Below are positions 1-12,200 of a DNA stretch of 64,000 bases, piece by piece. The notes below the pieces were generated by a model. The model did not search any database, was not told the origin of the DNA, and saw only the letters and a program-made list of their open reading frames with translations. Position numbers and translations under genes: made by a program. The stretch covers positions 4,289,501-4,353,500 of the forward strand of contig NC_134649.1 of NCBI RefSeq assembly GCF_030463565.1, in the 5' to 3' direction. Each line of letters begins with the position of its first letter. Positions within the stretch are counted from its first letter, which is position 1. The stretch comes from Pelecanus crispus. Lineage: Eukaryota; Chordata; Aves; Pelecaniformes; Pelecanidae.

Positions 1-1025
1 TTTTAAAAAAAAAAAAAAAAGGATTTGCATTATCCTTCTGTACCATACACAGGCACCAGGGCGCTCAGCTGGGATGTGAGAGATGCAGGTCCAGTTCCTC
101 CCTCCGCCCCAAGAGGTTTCTTTCAGCTTCTGTCAAAACTATATCCAAGTGCAACAGGCATGAGAAAAACTTAAAAATTTAAAAAAAAAAAAACAATTAA
201 AAAATCGCAATTCAGTAGGTCGGAAAGCAACACACAAATAAGCCAGATCCTGTGACCTTACGGTCATTCCCAGGAAGCAATAACTGGAAAAACTTGAAGC
301 AGCTGCAGTGGCTGGGTTCACCCCATCACTGGGGTTGAAATCCCTCAGATCCCTTCAGTTTGCTCGGGGAACCTTCGAGCTACTCGCCGCAGCGCCTGGC
401 TTCAGCTACCTGTGCTCCGGGGGAGATTGGTTAAAGTCTCATGGTTAAAAATATCACCGGAGTGAATCCAGGCATAGTCTTCAACAACCATATGAATAGC
501 TCAGGAGGAAAACAAAGGCTCCTCTTCTTCTGGTTCACGCTTTTAAAGGTTTCTTGAAACTTTGTGATAAATTCTTAACCGGTGTAAATCACTTAGCTCT
601 ACGTAAGCCAAGAAATTAGCAACTATAATTTAGGATACTGAACCAATTCTAATGAGAAAAGTATCTTCTGTTCATTCAGTACCATAAAAATAGTTATATA
701 AACCCCACAAATGATCTGCTTTAACATTTCTTCAATAGTTTTTGATTGTAGTGGGCAAGAAGCTGGGTTATTTTTACTGCCAAGAATAAGAAAATTTCAA
801 CTTTTCCAAATATTTGTGAAACCAGATGCCCCAGTAAAAATTTTTAATGTTTAAAAAACCCCATTTTGCATAGAAAACATACCAGATGCAACAAATATTT
901 GAGACGCTGCATAAGGACCGCATGCTCCCCAGCTTAGCCTGCAGGCAGGACATCCAGCGCTGCAGGGACGGGCACGGGCATGGCTCAGATCGAAGCGAAC
1001 ACGAAGCTCGGAGAGATGTGCTGAG

Positions 1026-1070
1026 CTTGGACCGAATCCTGCCGGGTGCTCAATACCCTCAGCTTCCTCA
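1026..1070 (-). mobile_element. Possible fragment of an old sauropsid interspersed repeat
   Basis: On the minus strand the bases read GAGGAAGCTGAGGGTATTGA, then GCACCCGGCAGGATTCGGTC. This resembles an old repeat block of birds, turtles and crocodilians (GGGAGCTGAGGGTGCTCAGCACC..CAGGAT..GGCC). I cannot name the family, and the match covers only about 45 bp. Confidence 0.3.
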
Positions 1071-1589
1071 GACAGCGACCATGGGGAGCACCGATAACGA
1101 ATATTGGGAGAGTCTGCCCCAATGGGAGCGAGGAAAATCTGAAGGACTTGACTGCATTGAGTTATATGCACCAGCTGTCACATCTTTAATCACCCTTGAC
1201 ATTTCTTATTGCCCTGGCAATTGAAAGGTTATTTGCTGAGAGCCTGAGGAGGAAAATAAAAATGACACAGTATCAGAGCGCTGTCTCATGCGTGGCCCTC
1301 TGCTTTGAACCGTTCCCAACGTCTTTCGAAGGGATTTGCCTCCTAAGGACAAAACCACACAAGGCAGGCAAACTTTTTAAATGTGGAAAGAGAAAGGAAC
1401 CAAATATCCCTAAAGATGAAGGCCCGTGCCTCTGTATCGAAACACTCTAACAGAACCAACCAGCTCCATGCGCAAGCACTCTGCTGATCGCAAAGTCATT
1501 AAATTTGCTCTGTGTGCGGGTGGGTGCACGCACACGGCGGGGAGGGGGAGCGGAGGAAGGCAGGGGCAGCTCTCCTTGCACTAAGCTGA

Positions 1590-1690
1590 GCGATTCAAAT
1601 CTTAATTAATGAAAGGTATCGCTAAAGGAGGAGGCCAAAACAACAGGCTAATCACGCAGACATCGGTCTGCTTTTATTGGCTTCAGAGCG
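1590..1690. promoter_or_regulatory. Candidate conserved regulatory element
   Basis: This is an AT-rich, non-repetitive block with TTAATTAATGAAA (homeodomain-type core) and GGCTAATCA, ending in CTTTTATTGG. It is not coding on either strand. The texture resembles vertebrate conserved non-coding elements, but conservation cannot be seen from one genome. Confidence 0.2.
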
Positions 1691-2284
1691 CTACTTCACT
1701 TCTCAGTGGCTTGTGATTAGAAGAAATAATTACCACTGAACCTGCAAAATCTAAACAGAGAGCAAGAGCTGTCTGCTCCCTACCAGCACGGGGCTGCTCA
1801 CGGCGAGAGCGTTTCTGTAGCTGTAGCCTTCCCCCCGTACGAGCCATCTGACAGAGGGTGAGGATGGAGGTTACACACAGCCTCTCACAAGAGACAGGCT
1901 TCAAGGAGGTGTTTTACGAGTTTTTTCCACAGCTTGGACCCTCTGAGAAGCTTCCAGGTGCACTTTCCCATTGCTCTCTTGGTTTCACGACCGCAGGGGC
2001 GTGCACGTGGGCGTATGACAGGGGTGACAAGTAGCAGAGGGGGCTGCTAACCTGAGAAATTCTTCCTCTGACTCGGTCGTTCACCAGAGCCCGAAGAAAA
2101 ACTGCTAGAGGTCACGAGGGAATCCCTGGATAATGCAAATAACAGCACAAGCGGAGAGCTGCAAGCGCTGCAGATTCCTCTTGCAGGACGTCCACAGGTG
2201 GCTGCCACCCACCTGCCCTGGGGTGCTAAATGCTGCCTAAACCTTCCACCTGCCCTCCCCTGTTCATTGCCAGCTTCTGTCTTG

Positions 2285-2400
2285 CAGAACCATTAATTAA
2301 TAAGCTTCCCATCACGGACATGGCATTTAAAGGGACACCGTCATGTAATATCTGTTTTCAATCACAAATTTGGGAAGAATAAGGCTTTCTATACCTTGAG
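2285..2400. promoter_or_regulatory. Candidate conserved regulatory element
   Basis: The block contains CCATTAATTAATAAGC, CATTTAAAGGGACACC and TGTAATATCTGTTTTCAATC, with homeodomain-type cores in unique sequence between two GC-richer stretches. The call rests on motif density only. Confidence 0.2.
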
Positions 2401-4739
2401 ACCCCAGGAGGAACGGATTAGTGATGATGATGTTCCTTTAAATAGCAGCAGATGTCAAGACCTGGAGGAACCATTTTTCTTCCAAAGAAGGAAGCAGTGA
2501 CAAAAAAAAAAGAGATACCTTCATTGAGCAAAAACTGCATTTTCTCCCATCACACTGGCTCCGTTGAGCCAACGCAAGGGAAGAGCTCAGGAAACCACCT
2601 CCCATCACTGAGCAAACCCCAGCTAGCCGTGCCGGCTGCTTGGCCGGACATCCCCAGCTGAGCAGCCACCAGAAGAGAACCAGCTCCTGGAGCACCATGA
2701 CCCTCGTTTCAGCCAAGCGTCTTCGCTCCAAGACACCTTCAGCCAGGACCCAGCCAAACCAGCCTTGTCCAGGTTGTCCTAGCAGTGCACGCATGGGCAC
2801 TTCCCCTGGCATGAACACAGATTTTAGCTCAAGCTAAACGCTTCGGTGGAGAAAAGCCTTCACAGAAATGAAACACCGTGGTTCCCCAGCACGACAGAGA
2901 CAGATTTTTAAGGGCACCTCAGTAGAAGGTCGATACTTAAAATCTGGACCCTGGCTTAGAGCAACTGGGCACTTACTTCCCAGGGCTGGGGCCCTGGTTC
3001 ACGTTTACCCGATGGTGCAAACCAGGTTGCAGCGCCGTCCCCTTCGCACGGCCAGAGCTGCGGGTTCCTTGGCTTAACAGAAGCAGGCTGCGGGTATTTT
3101 CTCTAGGGCGTTGGTGTAGATGGGTTTAGATCAGCCTGATCATCTGAAAACTGGCAAAGCAGCTCAGCAGAAAGGAAAATAAACTAGATCGCAGCCTGAG
3201 TTATTAACTTCTTCCCCCGCCCCTCCCCAAGAAAAAAACACTACCTTCATCTCCTGGCAACAGAAGCAGGGCAGAGAGCATGCAAGCTCAAAGCAACCAG
3301 AGACAAAGCACGAGCTCTGAAGCCAAAGCTTTGAGTTCATTTAAGTAACCCCGGCCTTGAATATCTGCTCCCGGAGCCCACGACACAGAGCCTGGGCTTT
3401 GCCTGCAGCTGCCTTCGCCGCTTTGCTGCCCCATCCGGGGGCACCTATTTGGTCCCAAGCGATTTCTAACTCCTTGCTAGCAAGAACAGGGTACAGTCTG
3501 CTTTCTTCCCCCATCCATCACAGTAATATAATCAAAATGCTTTTTGTTTTGCTGGAGCTTGATTTTCAGTCTATGACTCCAAACTTACCCTTTTAGGATT
3601 GGATTTCAAACCCAATTCCATATTGGAAACCACTAATTTTCCTAGTACCGTTTTCGATGTGGTAGAACTCTGCTTTTAAAAGACTTGGGCATGGGAAAAC
3701 TGCTTATTTCCATTATTTTTAATAAAAAAAATTCAAGAACAATGCAACAGATTTCATCCCTAGTGACTCTCAACCCCAGATCTAGTTTCGACTCAAGCAC
3801 AACCCTAAAACTTGACCCTCTATTCAGCCTCAAACCCCAAACCTTTCCACGGGCTCTGGGTGGAAAGTTACTGATCCTGTATCTGAGCCAATTTTCAAAA
3901 ACACAAATAACTTGCCTGATGAAATTTTTGTAGGGGAAAAAAAAAAAAAGAAAAATACGCACACACATGCATACACACACACGCGCCATATATACCAGAA
4001 GGGATTAAATCCTCATGTTGCAAGAATTTAATTTAAAAAAGCTAAGACATTGTAGGAATGCAAAAATATCACCTCAGCCTGGTAACCTTTGGCTTAGGCG
4101 TGCACTTCCACAGCTAACAAACGGGAATGTTTCCTTTCCAGCGCTGGGAGGACCGGTGCCACTCAGGAATGCCTGGCTTCAGCCCAGTTCGAAAAGGAAA
4201 CCAGCAACCCTTTACTAGCGGGGCCTCCGCGCGCTCCCGGAGTCAGCCTCTCATCCCACAGGCTTGTTACAATTCCCACTTTTTTCATCATTTCCAAAGG
4301 TGCTGCTAAGGAGGACCAAAGAAGGGTCTTGGGAAAATTTTCCCACTGCAAATCCAAATTTATTAAGTTTTTTTTTGTTCTCGGGAGCTAATGCATGATT
4401 TACATCCGTACGCTGAGCTCTGGGGCGTTAAAAGGAGAGCTGTGCCCGCTGCTGCCATCTCACCAGTGTGAACGCCATCGGGAAGAACAAACTGGTCAAT
4501 CCAGACATGTCCATTCAAACCGGAGAGAAACGGTCCTTGGGAAGCATTCGGTACCTGCACAGGGGCAGGAATAAGTTCATTTCACACCAAGATTAAGCGT
4601 TTAATAGGACCCTGTGCATTAGCAGAATTCCTGGCACATCCGAGCCTCGTTTAAAAGGTGGACGGGAAACTCTCTGCCTTTTGGTCTGATCGCAAGTTAA
4701 TCACGACAACCAAGGGACTGACCTACAGGAAACAATCCT

Positions 4740-4900
4740 CTAGGTACTGACGTTACCCAAATAAAGCGAGCTGTTCCTGTAGTTTATTGGCTGTGTTTTT
4801 CCCCCCAGCAGGCTTAATTTATGGTAATTACTAGGAACTATGGATTAAATTAATAAAAAGGAAATTATTAAGGTTTCCTGACCCGGAGGCCAAAGGTAAG
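4740..4900. promoter_or_regulatory. Candidate enhancer with homeodomain cluster
   Basis: The block holds TGACGTTA (CRE-like, 4748-4755), the palindrome GTAATTAC (4824-4831, paired-type homeodomain site), GGATTA (OTX/bicoid type, 4842-4847) directly followed by AATTAATAAA, and AAATTATTAAGG. The sites sit on non-repetitive AT-rich DNA. This would fit a developmental enhancer; function is inferred. Confidence 0.3.
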
Positions 4901-7900
4901 TAAAGAGAAGCAAACTGCTCTAGATGGGAACGCTTCCCTGCTGCTTTTGGGGCCAGCGGAGAAGGTCTTTCAGCACACCAAGAGAGAGGGTAGGTTTTTG
5001 GGAAGGAGCTGTCTCACCTCGGATGCCAGGGAGGATCCGTCACATCCACCAGCCTGGGGAGCCCTGAACCATCACGGCACAACTATTCCCTGGCAGAGCA
5101 GCGGGCTGCTGCCTTCTTCTTGTCTGAGCTATGTACAGTGTACGCAACACGGAGTCATACGCTTTATGTTAGCAAAGAAATAGAGATCTCTGTCGGACGG
5201 GAAGAGACTATAAAACTAATACAATGCAGAAATCCAGCTTAATTCAAAACTACACCAAAGTCCAGAGTCCTGTTCTAAATCCAGCTCTGCCAGCTGATCA
5301 GAAGAAGTAATTCTCTCTTGCCTGGGTTGGAGCACATTTATTACTGCTTATAATTCTTATATACGTCTCATACTTTACATTAGCATTTTGAATGCTCTTA
5401 CGCTGTTGCAAAGTCAGACCGTTTGCATTTGCCAGACCTGGCCTCGCAATCTCTGCTGGCCTGGGTATAAATATGAACCATGCTCACCAAAGGCAGAGCA
5501 GGGCGTACCGATGGCACAGGGGATGGTTCCTGTTCTGCTTTCCCTGCAAGATCAGTGCAGAAACAAAGACACCAAGTTTTGCTCTCAGTAACGAACCTTG
5601 CGTTCATTGCTCCTCTCCTCTGCCAAGGCCCTCGGCACGTACGTAGTTTCTGCAATGAGCGCTTTGAGCATCGTTCACTCCGTTATCTGTTCCCTGTCCA
5701 GCGTGAAGTCTATCAACGGCACAACCTGAAATTCATCTCATGCTCTACAGCCAACTTTGGGCTCTGCAGACAGCCTCATCCAGCATGGCCCACACCCTAC
5801 CAAGAAGTTTCACAATTTTTAATACCACGTTTATCTATCTTAGAGGGAAAAAAAAAAAAAAGAAAAAAAGAAGTCTGGATAGGCTTTTGATATGAGGTTC
5901 AATAGAATATCTGAAATCACCTCCCTCCTCATATAGATTAAATAAATACAGCACACACCTCAACTTGTATTTAAATACACCTGAACTGTATTTAAAAAAA
6001 AAAAAAAAATGCTATAAGCTTGAATCCTGAGAAATGCAGCAAGAAGCTCCTGGAAGCAGCTCCGGCAGGGCACGCATGAAGAAGCGTAACCAACATTTAC
6101 AGTGGGCAACTGTTATAGTGAAAACAAGCCTGCCAGATTGTATGTCACTGGGGAGGGATATCAGTGTCTGATCTAGGTAAGGACGAGACACGGGAGTACC
6201 TGGGGCCTTGTCAAACTCAGTGCTCTGATGTAGTGGGTTGAATAACAGAACAATGTTTACATTTCCCCTTGTGCCCTAAGTAGTTTGGAAGCTGGACACC
6301 TGAAAAGCATGAATGATTTTTAAGGCAGCACCAGTGTCGGCTCTTGATCACCAAAGCCTTGACTGTTCCTTACCAGCATTGAAACAAATAAAAAAAAGGA
6401 AAACTAAAAAAACCAAAGCAACCCCAAGTTATTGCTGCTTCTGGACCTGGACATCCAGCAAAGGCAATACAAATGATGGAAAATTCAGCAGCTAGCTTAT
6501 ACCGTGGGTGCATCAGGCACGCGGCACAGTGAATATAGCACTTGAAATGCAACCACTCTGCTGAGAACCTGATGAATTCCAGCCAAGAGAGAGTTTTTTC
6601 TAGTTTCTTCCATATTAACAAATTGAAACATAATATTGAAAGTTCTCTAAATATACAGACAAAACAATATCCATAGCTAATGGCAAAAAACATAAATTGA
6701 AGCACGTAGGAAACGAACATCCTAAGTGCACTGGAGGGCAATAAATGTTGTTACAGAAAGCTATATAACAAATGCACCAGAAATACTGGGTGGAGGCAGT
6801 AAAACCTTTAGAGCTTTAATCAAGAGGATGAGAGATCATGACTGGATTTGTCCCTCAGTGCAATGAAAGATGGGATGACTTGTCCGATACATTTATCATT
6901 TCTCCTTACCACTGCCCTCTATATCCAAAGCATGCCACCTTCTTCCATACTCTTAAGATACTCTTAAGCTCTCAGCTGGCTCTGATCCTCACAAAGCAGA
7001 CACCTAGGATGCAAGCAGCCTTGCGTCAAGAGCAACGCCCTGGGTCACGTTAGTCCCTACAAAATTGCCACACTAAAAAAAAAAAAGAGCAAAACACAGA
7101 CAGACAAAAAAAAACACCTAAATGATGAGGTTTCCCTAAGCAGAACCCACTGAGCTAAAGGCGGAAAGGAGAATTTTTTCCTCTAGGAACTGATTTCACA
7201 TTCACAAGTCTGCTGTAGTCACCTGAGATGTCAGAGCCCTGAACTTATCCCACAGCACCGTCAAGGTGAGCTCTCCATGTGCTGCACCTCCAAGTTTATT
7301 TGATGCAATCTAACAAGGTCTCCTCCAGCCTTGGTCACCACAAGACTCGCTCAGTTCTTCACCCTGATTACCAACACAGTTGTGCTAAAGGTGGTGACAA
7401 AGGCTGTAATATGGATGCTTCAGGCGCTCCAACAGCTATTAAACAGCCACAATTTTCCATCATTGTGAAATTGGGGTGACCACTTCGTGATGTAAAACTC
7501 TATTTTGCTATTGCCACTCTGGATGCCAATACACTTCAAAAGCCAAATTGGTAGTTTCAAAATCCAGCTTCATCAGTCTCTTATATCATGTGCTCTTCAG
7601 AACTTTGTGTCCTAAGCCAGCTTGATTTGAACCATTTCATCTCATCCCAGGCTCAAATGACTGTCAGTCCATCAAACGCTTCTTTGAAAACTGATTTCTT
7701 GCAGATGACCATGATTGCTATAAAACAGTATTTAAACACATTTTAATATTTGAAAAGAACTTTCCTTTCCTCTTATATCAACCACATGTTTGAGAAAGGG
7801 CCTGGGGTTTACCACTTCTTGGTGAGAAAAACAGCAAAAAAGAGGAAGGATAATGGGGTGATATGTATGGGTTGAATTTGGGACCTATTTAAATACAAGA

Positions 7901-8332
7901 AGGCAATTTGTGACTTGGTGGTATACGCAAACACAGAGAAACATTTGTGGCTCAAGTGTGCATTTGAATATAGAAAAATGTTTTGCGGCAAACTCTTTTT
8001 CTTTTTGTGCAGACAAACTCTGACCAGGTTGCCAGCTGCTGAAGCTGTGGTACCCACCCCAGACCAAGCAGACGGGCTGTGTCTGCTCGGGAATTTCTTG
8101 GGAGACTTCCTATTTTGGCATTGCTGCTGTAGCATGGTAATGGTTTGCAACCACCGTGCTGACCCCCATCACGTTGCAGACCACAGCCAGGACAAAACTC
8201 CTCCTTCACCTTGTGCCTCCAAACTCCTCCCTCCCTCTCTTCCTAGGTGACTTGTCAACCTAGCAGTAATAAGCAAAAGAGTCAACATGAATCTATGCTT
8301 CAACCAGGAGCTTCACTATGATGGAATAATTT

Positions 8333-8386
8333 TAATTGTTGGACTAGATGATGGACATCACTGTAGGTCCCTTCCAACCAAAAATC
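8333..8386 (+). mobile_element. CR1 LINE 3' end (5'-truncated)
   Basis: The plus strand carries GTTGGACTAGATGAT, then GGTCCCTTCCAACC, the hallmark 3' end of avian CR1 retrotransposons, with a short insertion (GGACATCACTGT) between the two blocks. Only the last 50 or so bases of the element are recognisable, typical of the strong 5' truncation of CR1 copies. The usual ATTCTATG terminal repeats are missing; a TTCTC microsatellite begins exactly where they should be. Confidence 0.85.
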
Positions 8387-8603
8387 TTTTCTCTTCTCTT
8401 CTCTTCTCTTCTCTTCTCTTCTCTTCTCTTCTCTTCTCTTCTCTTCTCTTCTCTTCTCGCTCTTCTCTTCTCTTCTCTTCTCTTCTCTTCTCTTCTCTTC
8501 TCTTCTCTTCTCTTCTCTTCTCTTCTCTTCTCTTCTCTTCTCTTCTCTTCTCTTCTCTTCTCTTCTCTTCTCTTCTCTTCTCTTCTCTTCTCTTCTCTTC
8601 TCT
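8387..8603 (+). repeat. (TTCTC)n pentanucleotide microsatellite
   Basis: About 43 nearly perfect copies of TTCTC run for roughly 215 bp, with one interruption (TCTCGCTCTTC near 8457-8463). The strand is pure pyrimidine apart from one G. It directly follows the CR1 3' end and directly precedes the CCCTA array. Open frames read through it (Leu-Phe-Ser-Ser repeats) only because a pentamer repeat lacks stop codons in these frames. Confidence 0.98.
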
Positions 8604-8685
8604 CCCTACCCTACCCTACCCTACCCTACCCTACCCTACCCTACCCTACCCCTACCCTACCCTACCCTACCCTACCCTACCCTAC
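8604..8685 (+). repeat. (CCCTA)n pentanucleotide array
   Basis: About 16 copies of CCCTA follow the TTCTC array without a gap. One copy has an extra C (CCCCTA, near 8647-8652). The unit is one A shorter than the vertebrate telomere repeat CCCTAA, so the array is telomere-like in composition but has the wrong period. Unique sequence resumes at 8686. Confidence 0.98.
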
Positions 8686-9253
8686 GGAAAGAAACTGTAG
8701 AGGAACCAGGTCTGGTCCTGCTTGCCTCAGGATAGGGGCATCTCATTGTCCTTGGAAGGCTCAGAGGTTTCTGCTAGTTTTACAGTGCTGTGTTTTAAGG
8801 AGTTTGTGACTGGTGACAGCACTTAAACCTCAGGTGTAGTCACTGCCAGGTTCCCATGAATCACATTATTCTGATAAACAGTTTGTCACTTGCTCCACTG
8901 GAGGCAGGGAAGTCAGGCTGAATTTTGCTATTAAAAACTATTAAATGTTTCACAAAATAAAATTGTCTGAAAGTGAGTTGTGACTTCAGGGATGCTGATT
9001 TGTGATCCCTTTACAAGAAGTCTCATTGTAAAGGGGATTCGGTTTGAGCAGGGCCTCGTCAAGGACTGAACTTGTAAATCTCCCACATGGAAACTGAGGC
9101 ACATGAAAATAGAAATTAAAAATAAAAATCAGTGTCTGAAGAGCACATAATGATGTAGAAGACACACAGACAGAGCTGCTACACAAGGTCCTGATGGCTC
9201 TCATGATTGTTCCTAAATTCACTTGTTCTTTTTCTCTTGGTGTGTCACAACTT

Positions 9254-9285
9254 CCCCCCCCCCCCCCCCCCAAAAAAAAAAAAAA
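9254..9285 (+). repeat. C18-A14 double homopolymer
   Basis: Eighteen consecutive C (9254-9271) are followed immediately by fourteen A (9272-9285). Such tracts are assembly- and sequencing-error prone, so the lengths may be inexact. Confidence 0.95.
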
Positions 9286-12200
9286 GGATGCAGAGCAGGA
9301 AACAGGCCAAGCATGAGAGTACAGAGAGGCTTATGGAAACATTCTTCCCTATTAAGCAACTGGGCTGATTTTCTCTGTATAAAAGATGAAGTAGATTGAA
9401 CCAAATGCTTACCTATACATCTCCATTTCTGACAGAAACCCTAGATTGCCTTTGTCACTTTAGCACATGAGCACAAAGCCAAATGAAACACATGTTTACA
9501 ACTATAATGAGGATTAGCTTTGCACTAAAAAAGTTGAACTACAGTCAAAATTAGATGGTGACATGGGTATTTGCCAACAGCATTAAATAAGAAATAACGG
9601 AGTATGAGGTTTCTGGAATGAATAGAAAACGTATTGTTTAGAGACCTTTTTGGCCAAGTATCAACATATGCCAATACTTAAGACTTCTTGTTCTTATTTA
9701 CTTACCCTGACAATAAAACAATTGTTGTTTTGTGCCAACAGCCTGACAGACTGGTCCTGTACCTTAAAAAAATACAGATTGGATATTATTTCTCTTGTAT
9801 CAGCTTCAACCTACTTTTCCAAAAAGAGAGCTGCAAAGTAATTGAGTCCAGAGGAGAGGAAATAAGTGAAGGAGGTAATCGATTTTAATAACATATAGCA
9901 TCAACACACATTAAGAAAATACATAAAACAGAGGGAAAAAAAAGTGCTTTCTCATCTCAGAAGACCAGGCAGCATTTGTAGCTTCATCTAGCCCCGGGCA
10001 GAGGTTATCAGTGAAGCCTCAACAACAGCAACGATTGATCTTCCCCCAGCACCCTCCATCAGCGCGAGCCCAGAGCGGTGAGGTAACCACCATCGTTCCC
10101 ATTACAAAACCAAGAAAACGGATGAATTAAAAACCTAGGAAATGTTCTCAAAACCAGAGAACTTGAAACACATTTGCAGTTGAAATGTTCAGACTCTTTC
10201 CTGGTCTAACCACTTCTCTCCATGGTATCGCCTGCTGCCAGGCCACCCTTGTGTTCAAAATGAACTCACCTTGCGGTATTTCACACCAAGGAGTGCGCCT
10301 CTGTCCTCGTGCCATAATGCTACAGCTGGAATAGATAGAGACCCAAGCCAGAGTTCACTCGATTTTAAAACAGATATTGCTAGTAAAGACATCGGTTAAG
10401 CCTTCCATTTTGGAGTGATTTTCCCCAACCCACTTTACTACACCCAGTCCAAGACAAACTTGCTCAGCCGGTCTTCATGTGGCCTCTGCACGGGTGTGAC
10501 ACTATGGGGGCCAGATGAGGCTGACCGCATACGTGGCACAGGGGGATCCTGATATTTACACTGCGACAAGGTTCAACTCTGTTAACAGTTAGGGGAAAAT
10601 GGACAGAACTCTTGAGTTTTGTCGTGTTATGTCCGGTCTAGTGCTCTGAAAAACCTGCTTGTGTTATTGAAAAAAATAAAAATGACGTATTTCTCTAACT
10701 TGCAGAGATGGAGTAAAGCTTAACTCATTCATGTTTTCAATCAAACCACCAGCAATGGGTCCTGTGGGAATGCATGTAGAAAAAGCATCATTAATTATCA
10801 GTTAACCTACTCTTAAGACCGGTTTGCAAACTCTCTGGTGGAACATTTCTGGCAGAAAACAATTTGTCAATGATCAAAGTGCTCCATGAAAATGTCATTA
10901 TAGACAACGGTCCAAGGGAAAACAGGCAGGGTCCCAATAGAGCCCAGGCTGTCCCACCGATCCGAGTCCTGCCCGCTGTCCCACCAGACCATCTCCTACA
11001 CAGTCTTAGTGGGAAGACAGGAAGCAAAGAGCCTATGAATCCCAGCTCCAAAGTTCCCAACTTATAGTGGAGTACCTGGCCCTGGTCTGAATGTGAAAGC
11101 AAACTATGGGCCTGATACAATGACCACTTAGGACCTTCCCTTTCCATGGAAGATAACGTCAGCACTACATACCCTGCAAATCAAATCATCACAACACCTG
11201 TAAGTCCTGGATCTTTGTGGTGAACCCTTCTGTTGGTCTTATGAATTGAGGAAACCCTATTTGATGTCAGGAGGATCAACTCTGTAACTTGCAACACCTG
11301 GATCCTGAAGGCAGGGAGGATATATGAGGTCCTGAAGCAGTACCTCGGAGCTTGCCAGTTATCTCATCTGTATTTAGATTGTGGTCTCATAGCCCAATTC
11401 ACTGTCCTCTGAAAGGGGATGATCTCACGCCAGCAGCCCCCTGCCTCCCCCTCAGAAGACACAGTAAAGTAGGAAATAGGGTTTTGTCTCTATGTGATCA
11501 CTTACAGCAACAGAAATGATGAAAACTTTGTGTTCTGTCACAATTAACCACCAGAGGACTCTTCCAGTGAGATCTGTGTGAGATACACGTAATCGCCAAT
11601 CCAATATTGGAGATTAAGGAAAGAAAGATTTATCTCTAAGAATATGTATGCATAAAGAAAAATACACAGCCTGTGCAGATCTGTGAAGAGAGATGTCATG
11701 TCTGGGAATCATCATCACGATAGTGCATGGTTAGCTGCCTACAGGAGCCTGTAGCTTTTGGGCTACGCAGTCTAAAAGCTTGTGCCAGGAGTCAGTCCCT
11801 TACCCCAAAAGTCGGCATCAATAAGGAGGAGAAAGAAAGTATTTTAGCATTTTGTAGACTGGGATCCATGACACTGGAAGCGGCATATGATTTGTGCCAC
11901 TTAGCCAGGATCTCCTAAATCGAATTCAGAGGTCGCAGGGCTCTGCCTGTCACATCGCTCGCTCTCCACGACCATGACCATGACTCAGGGAGGAGCCCCT
12001 GCCCAGTCTTTCACTAATCGCCCCCATGGCACACGTTGTCCTCTCACCCGTTTAGCACCAAGCCACCGCGCTTGGCGCGGACACCTTTTGCTGAACAAAA
12101 CCTTCTGGTAAGGAGAAGGCAGATGCAGAAACCCAGCCCCGGGCTCCCAGGAGGACCTCTGCACCGGGGGCCTGGGCGCGCTCCCCAGCCTGGCTCAGTG

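Larger units (their letters stand above)
1..8332. other. Intergenic, no recognisable gene
   Basis: This is mixed-composition unique DNA with A-tracts (1-20, 180-193, 5851-5864, 5995-6009, 7075-7086), a short CA-rich patch near 3958-3985, GC-richer patches (about 900-1150 and 3350-3450) and three candidate regulatory blocks listed separately. Open frames are all under 137 codons and overlap each other on both strands without family similarity. I found no exon with matching splice sites and no ALDH1A3 homology. Confidence 0.7.

Noticed and set aside
1-5000. ALDH1A3 exon at the left edge
   Set aside because: No stretch in any frame resembles an aldehyde dehydrogenase; the gene is expected only by synteny and must lie outside.
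8604-8685. Interstitial telomere repeat
   Set aside because: The period is five (CCCTA), not six (CCCTAA); it is a telomere-like microsatellite, not a true telomeric array.
8287-8809. Two long plus-strand frames with Leu-Phe-Ser-Ser and Pro-Tyr-Pro-Thr-Leu repeats
   Set aside because: They are translations of the TTCTC and CCCTA microsatellites, which lack stop codons in these frames.
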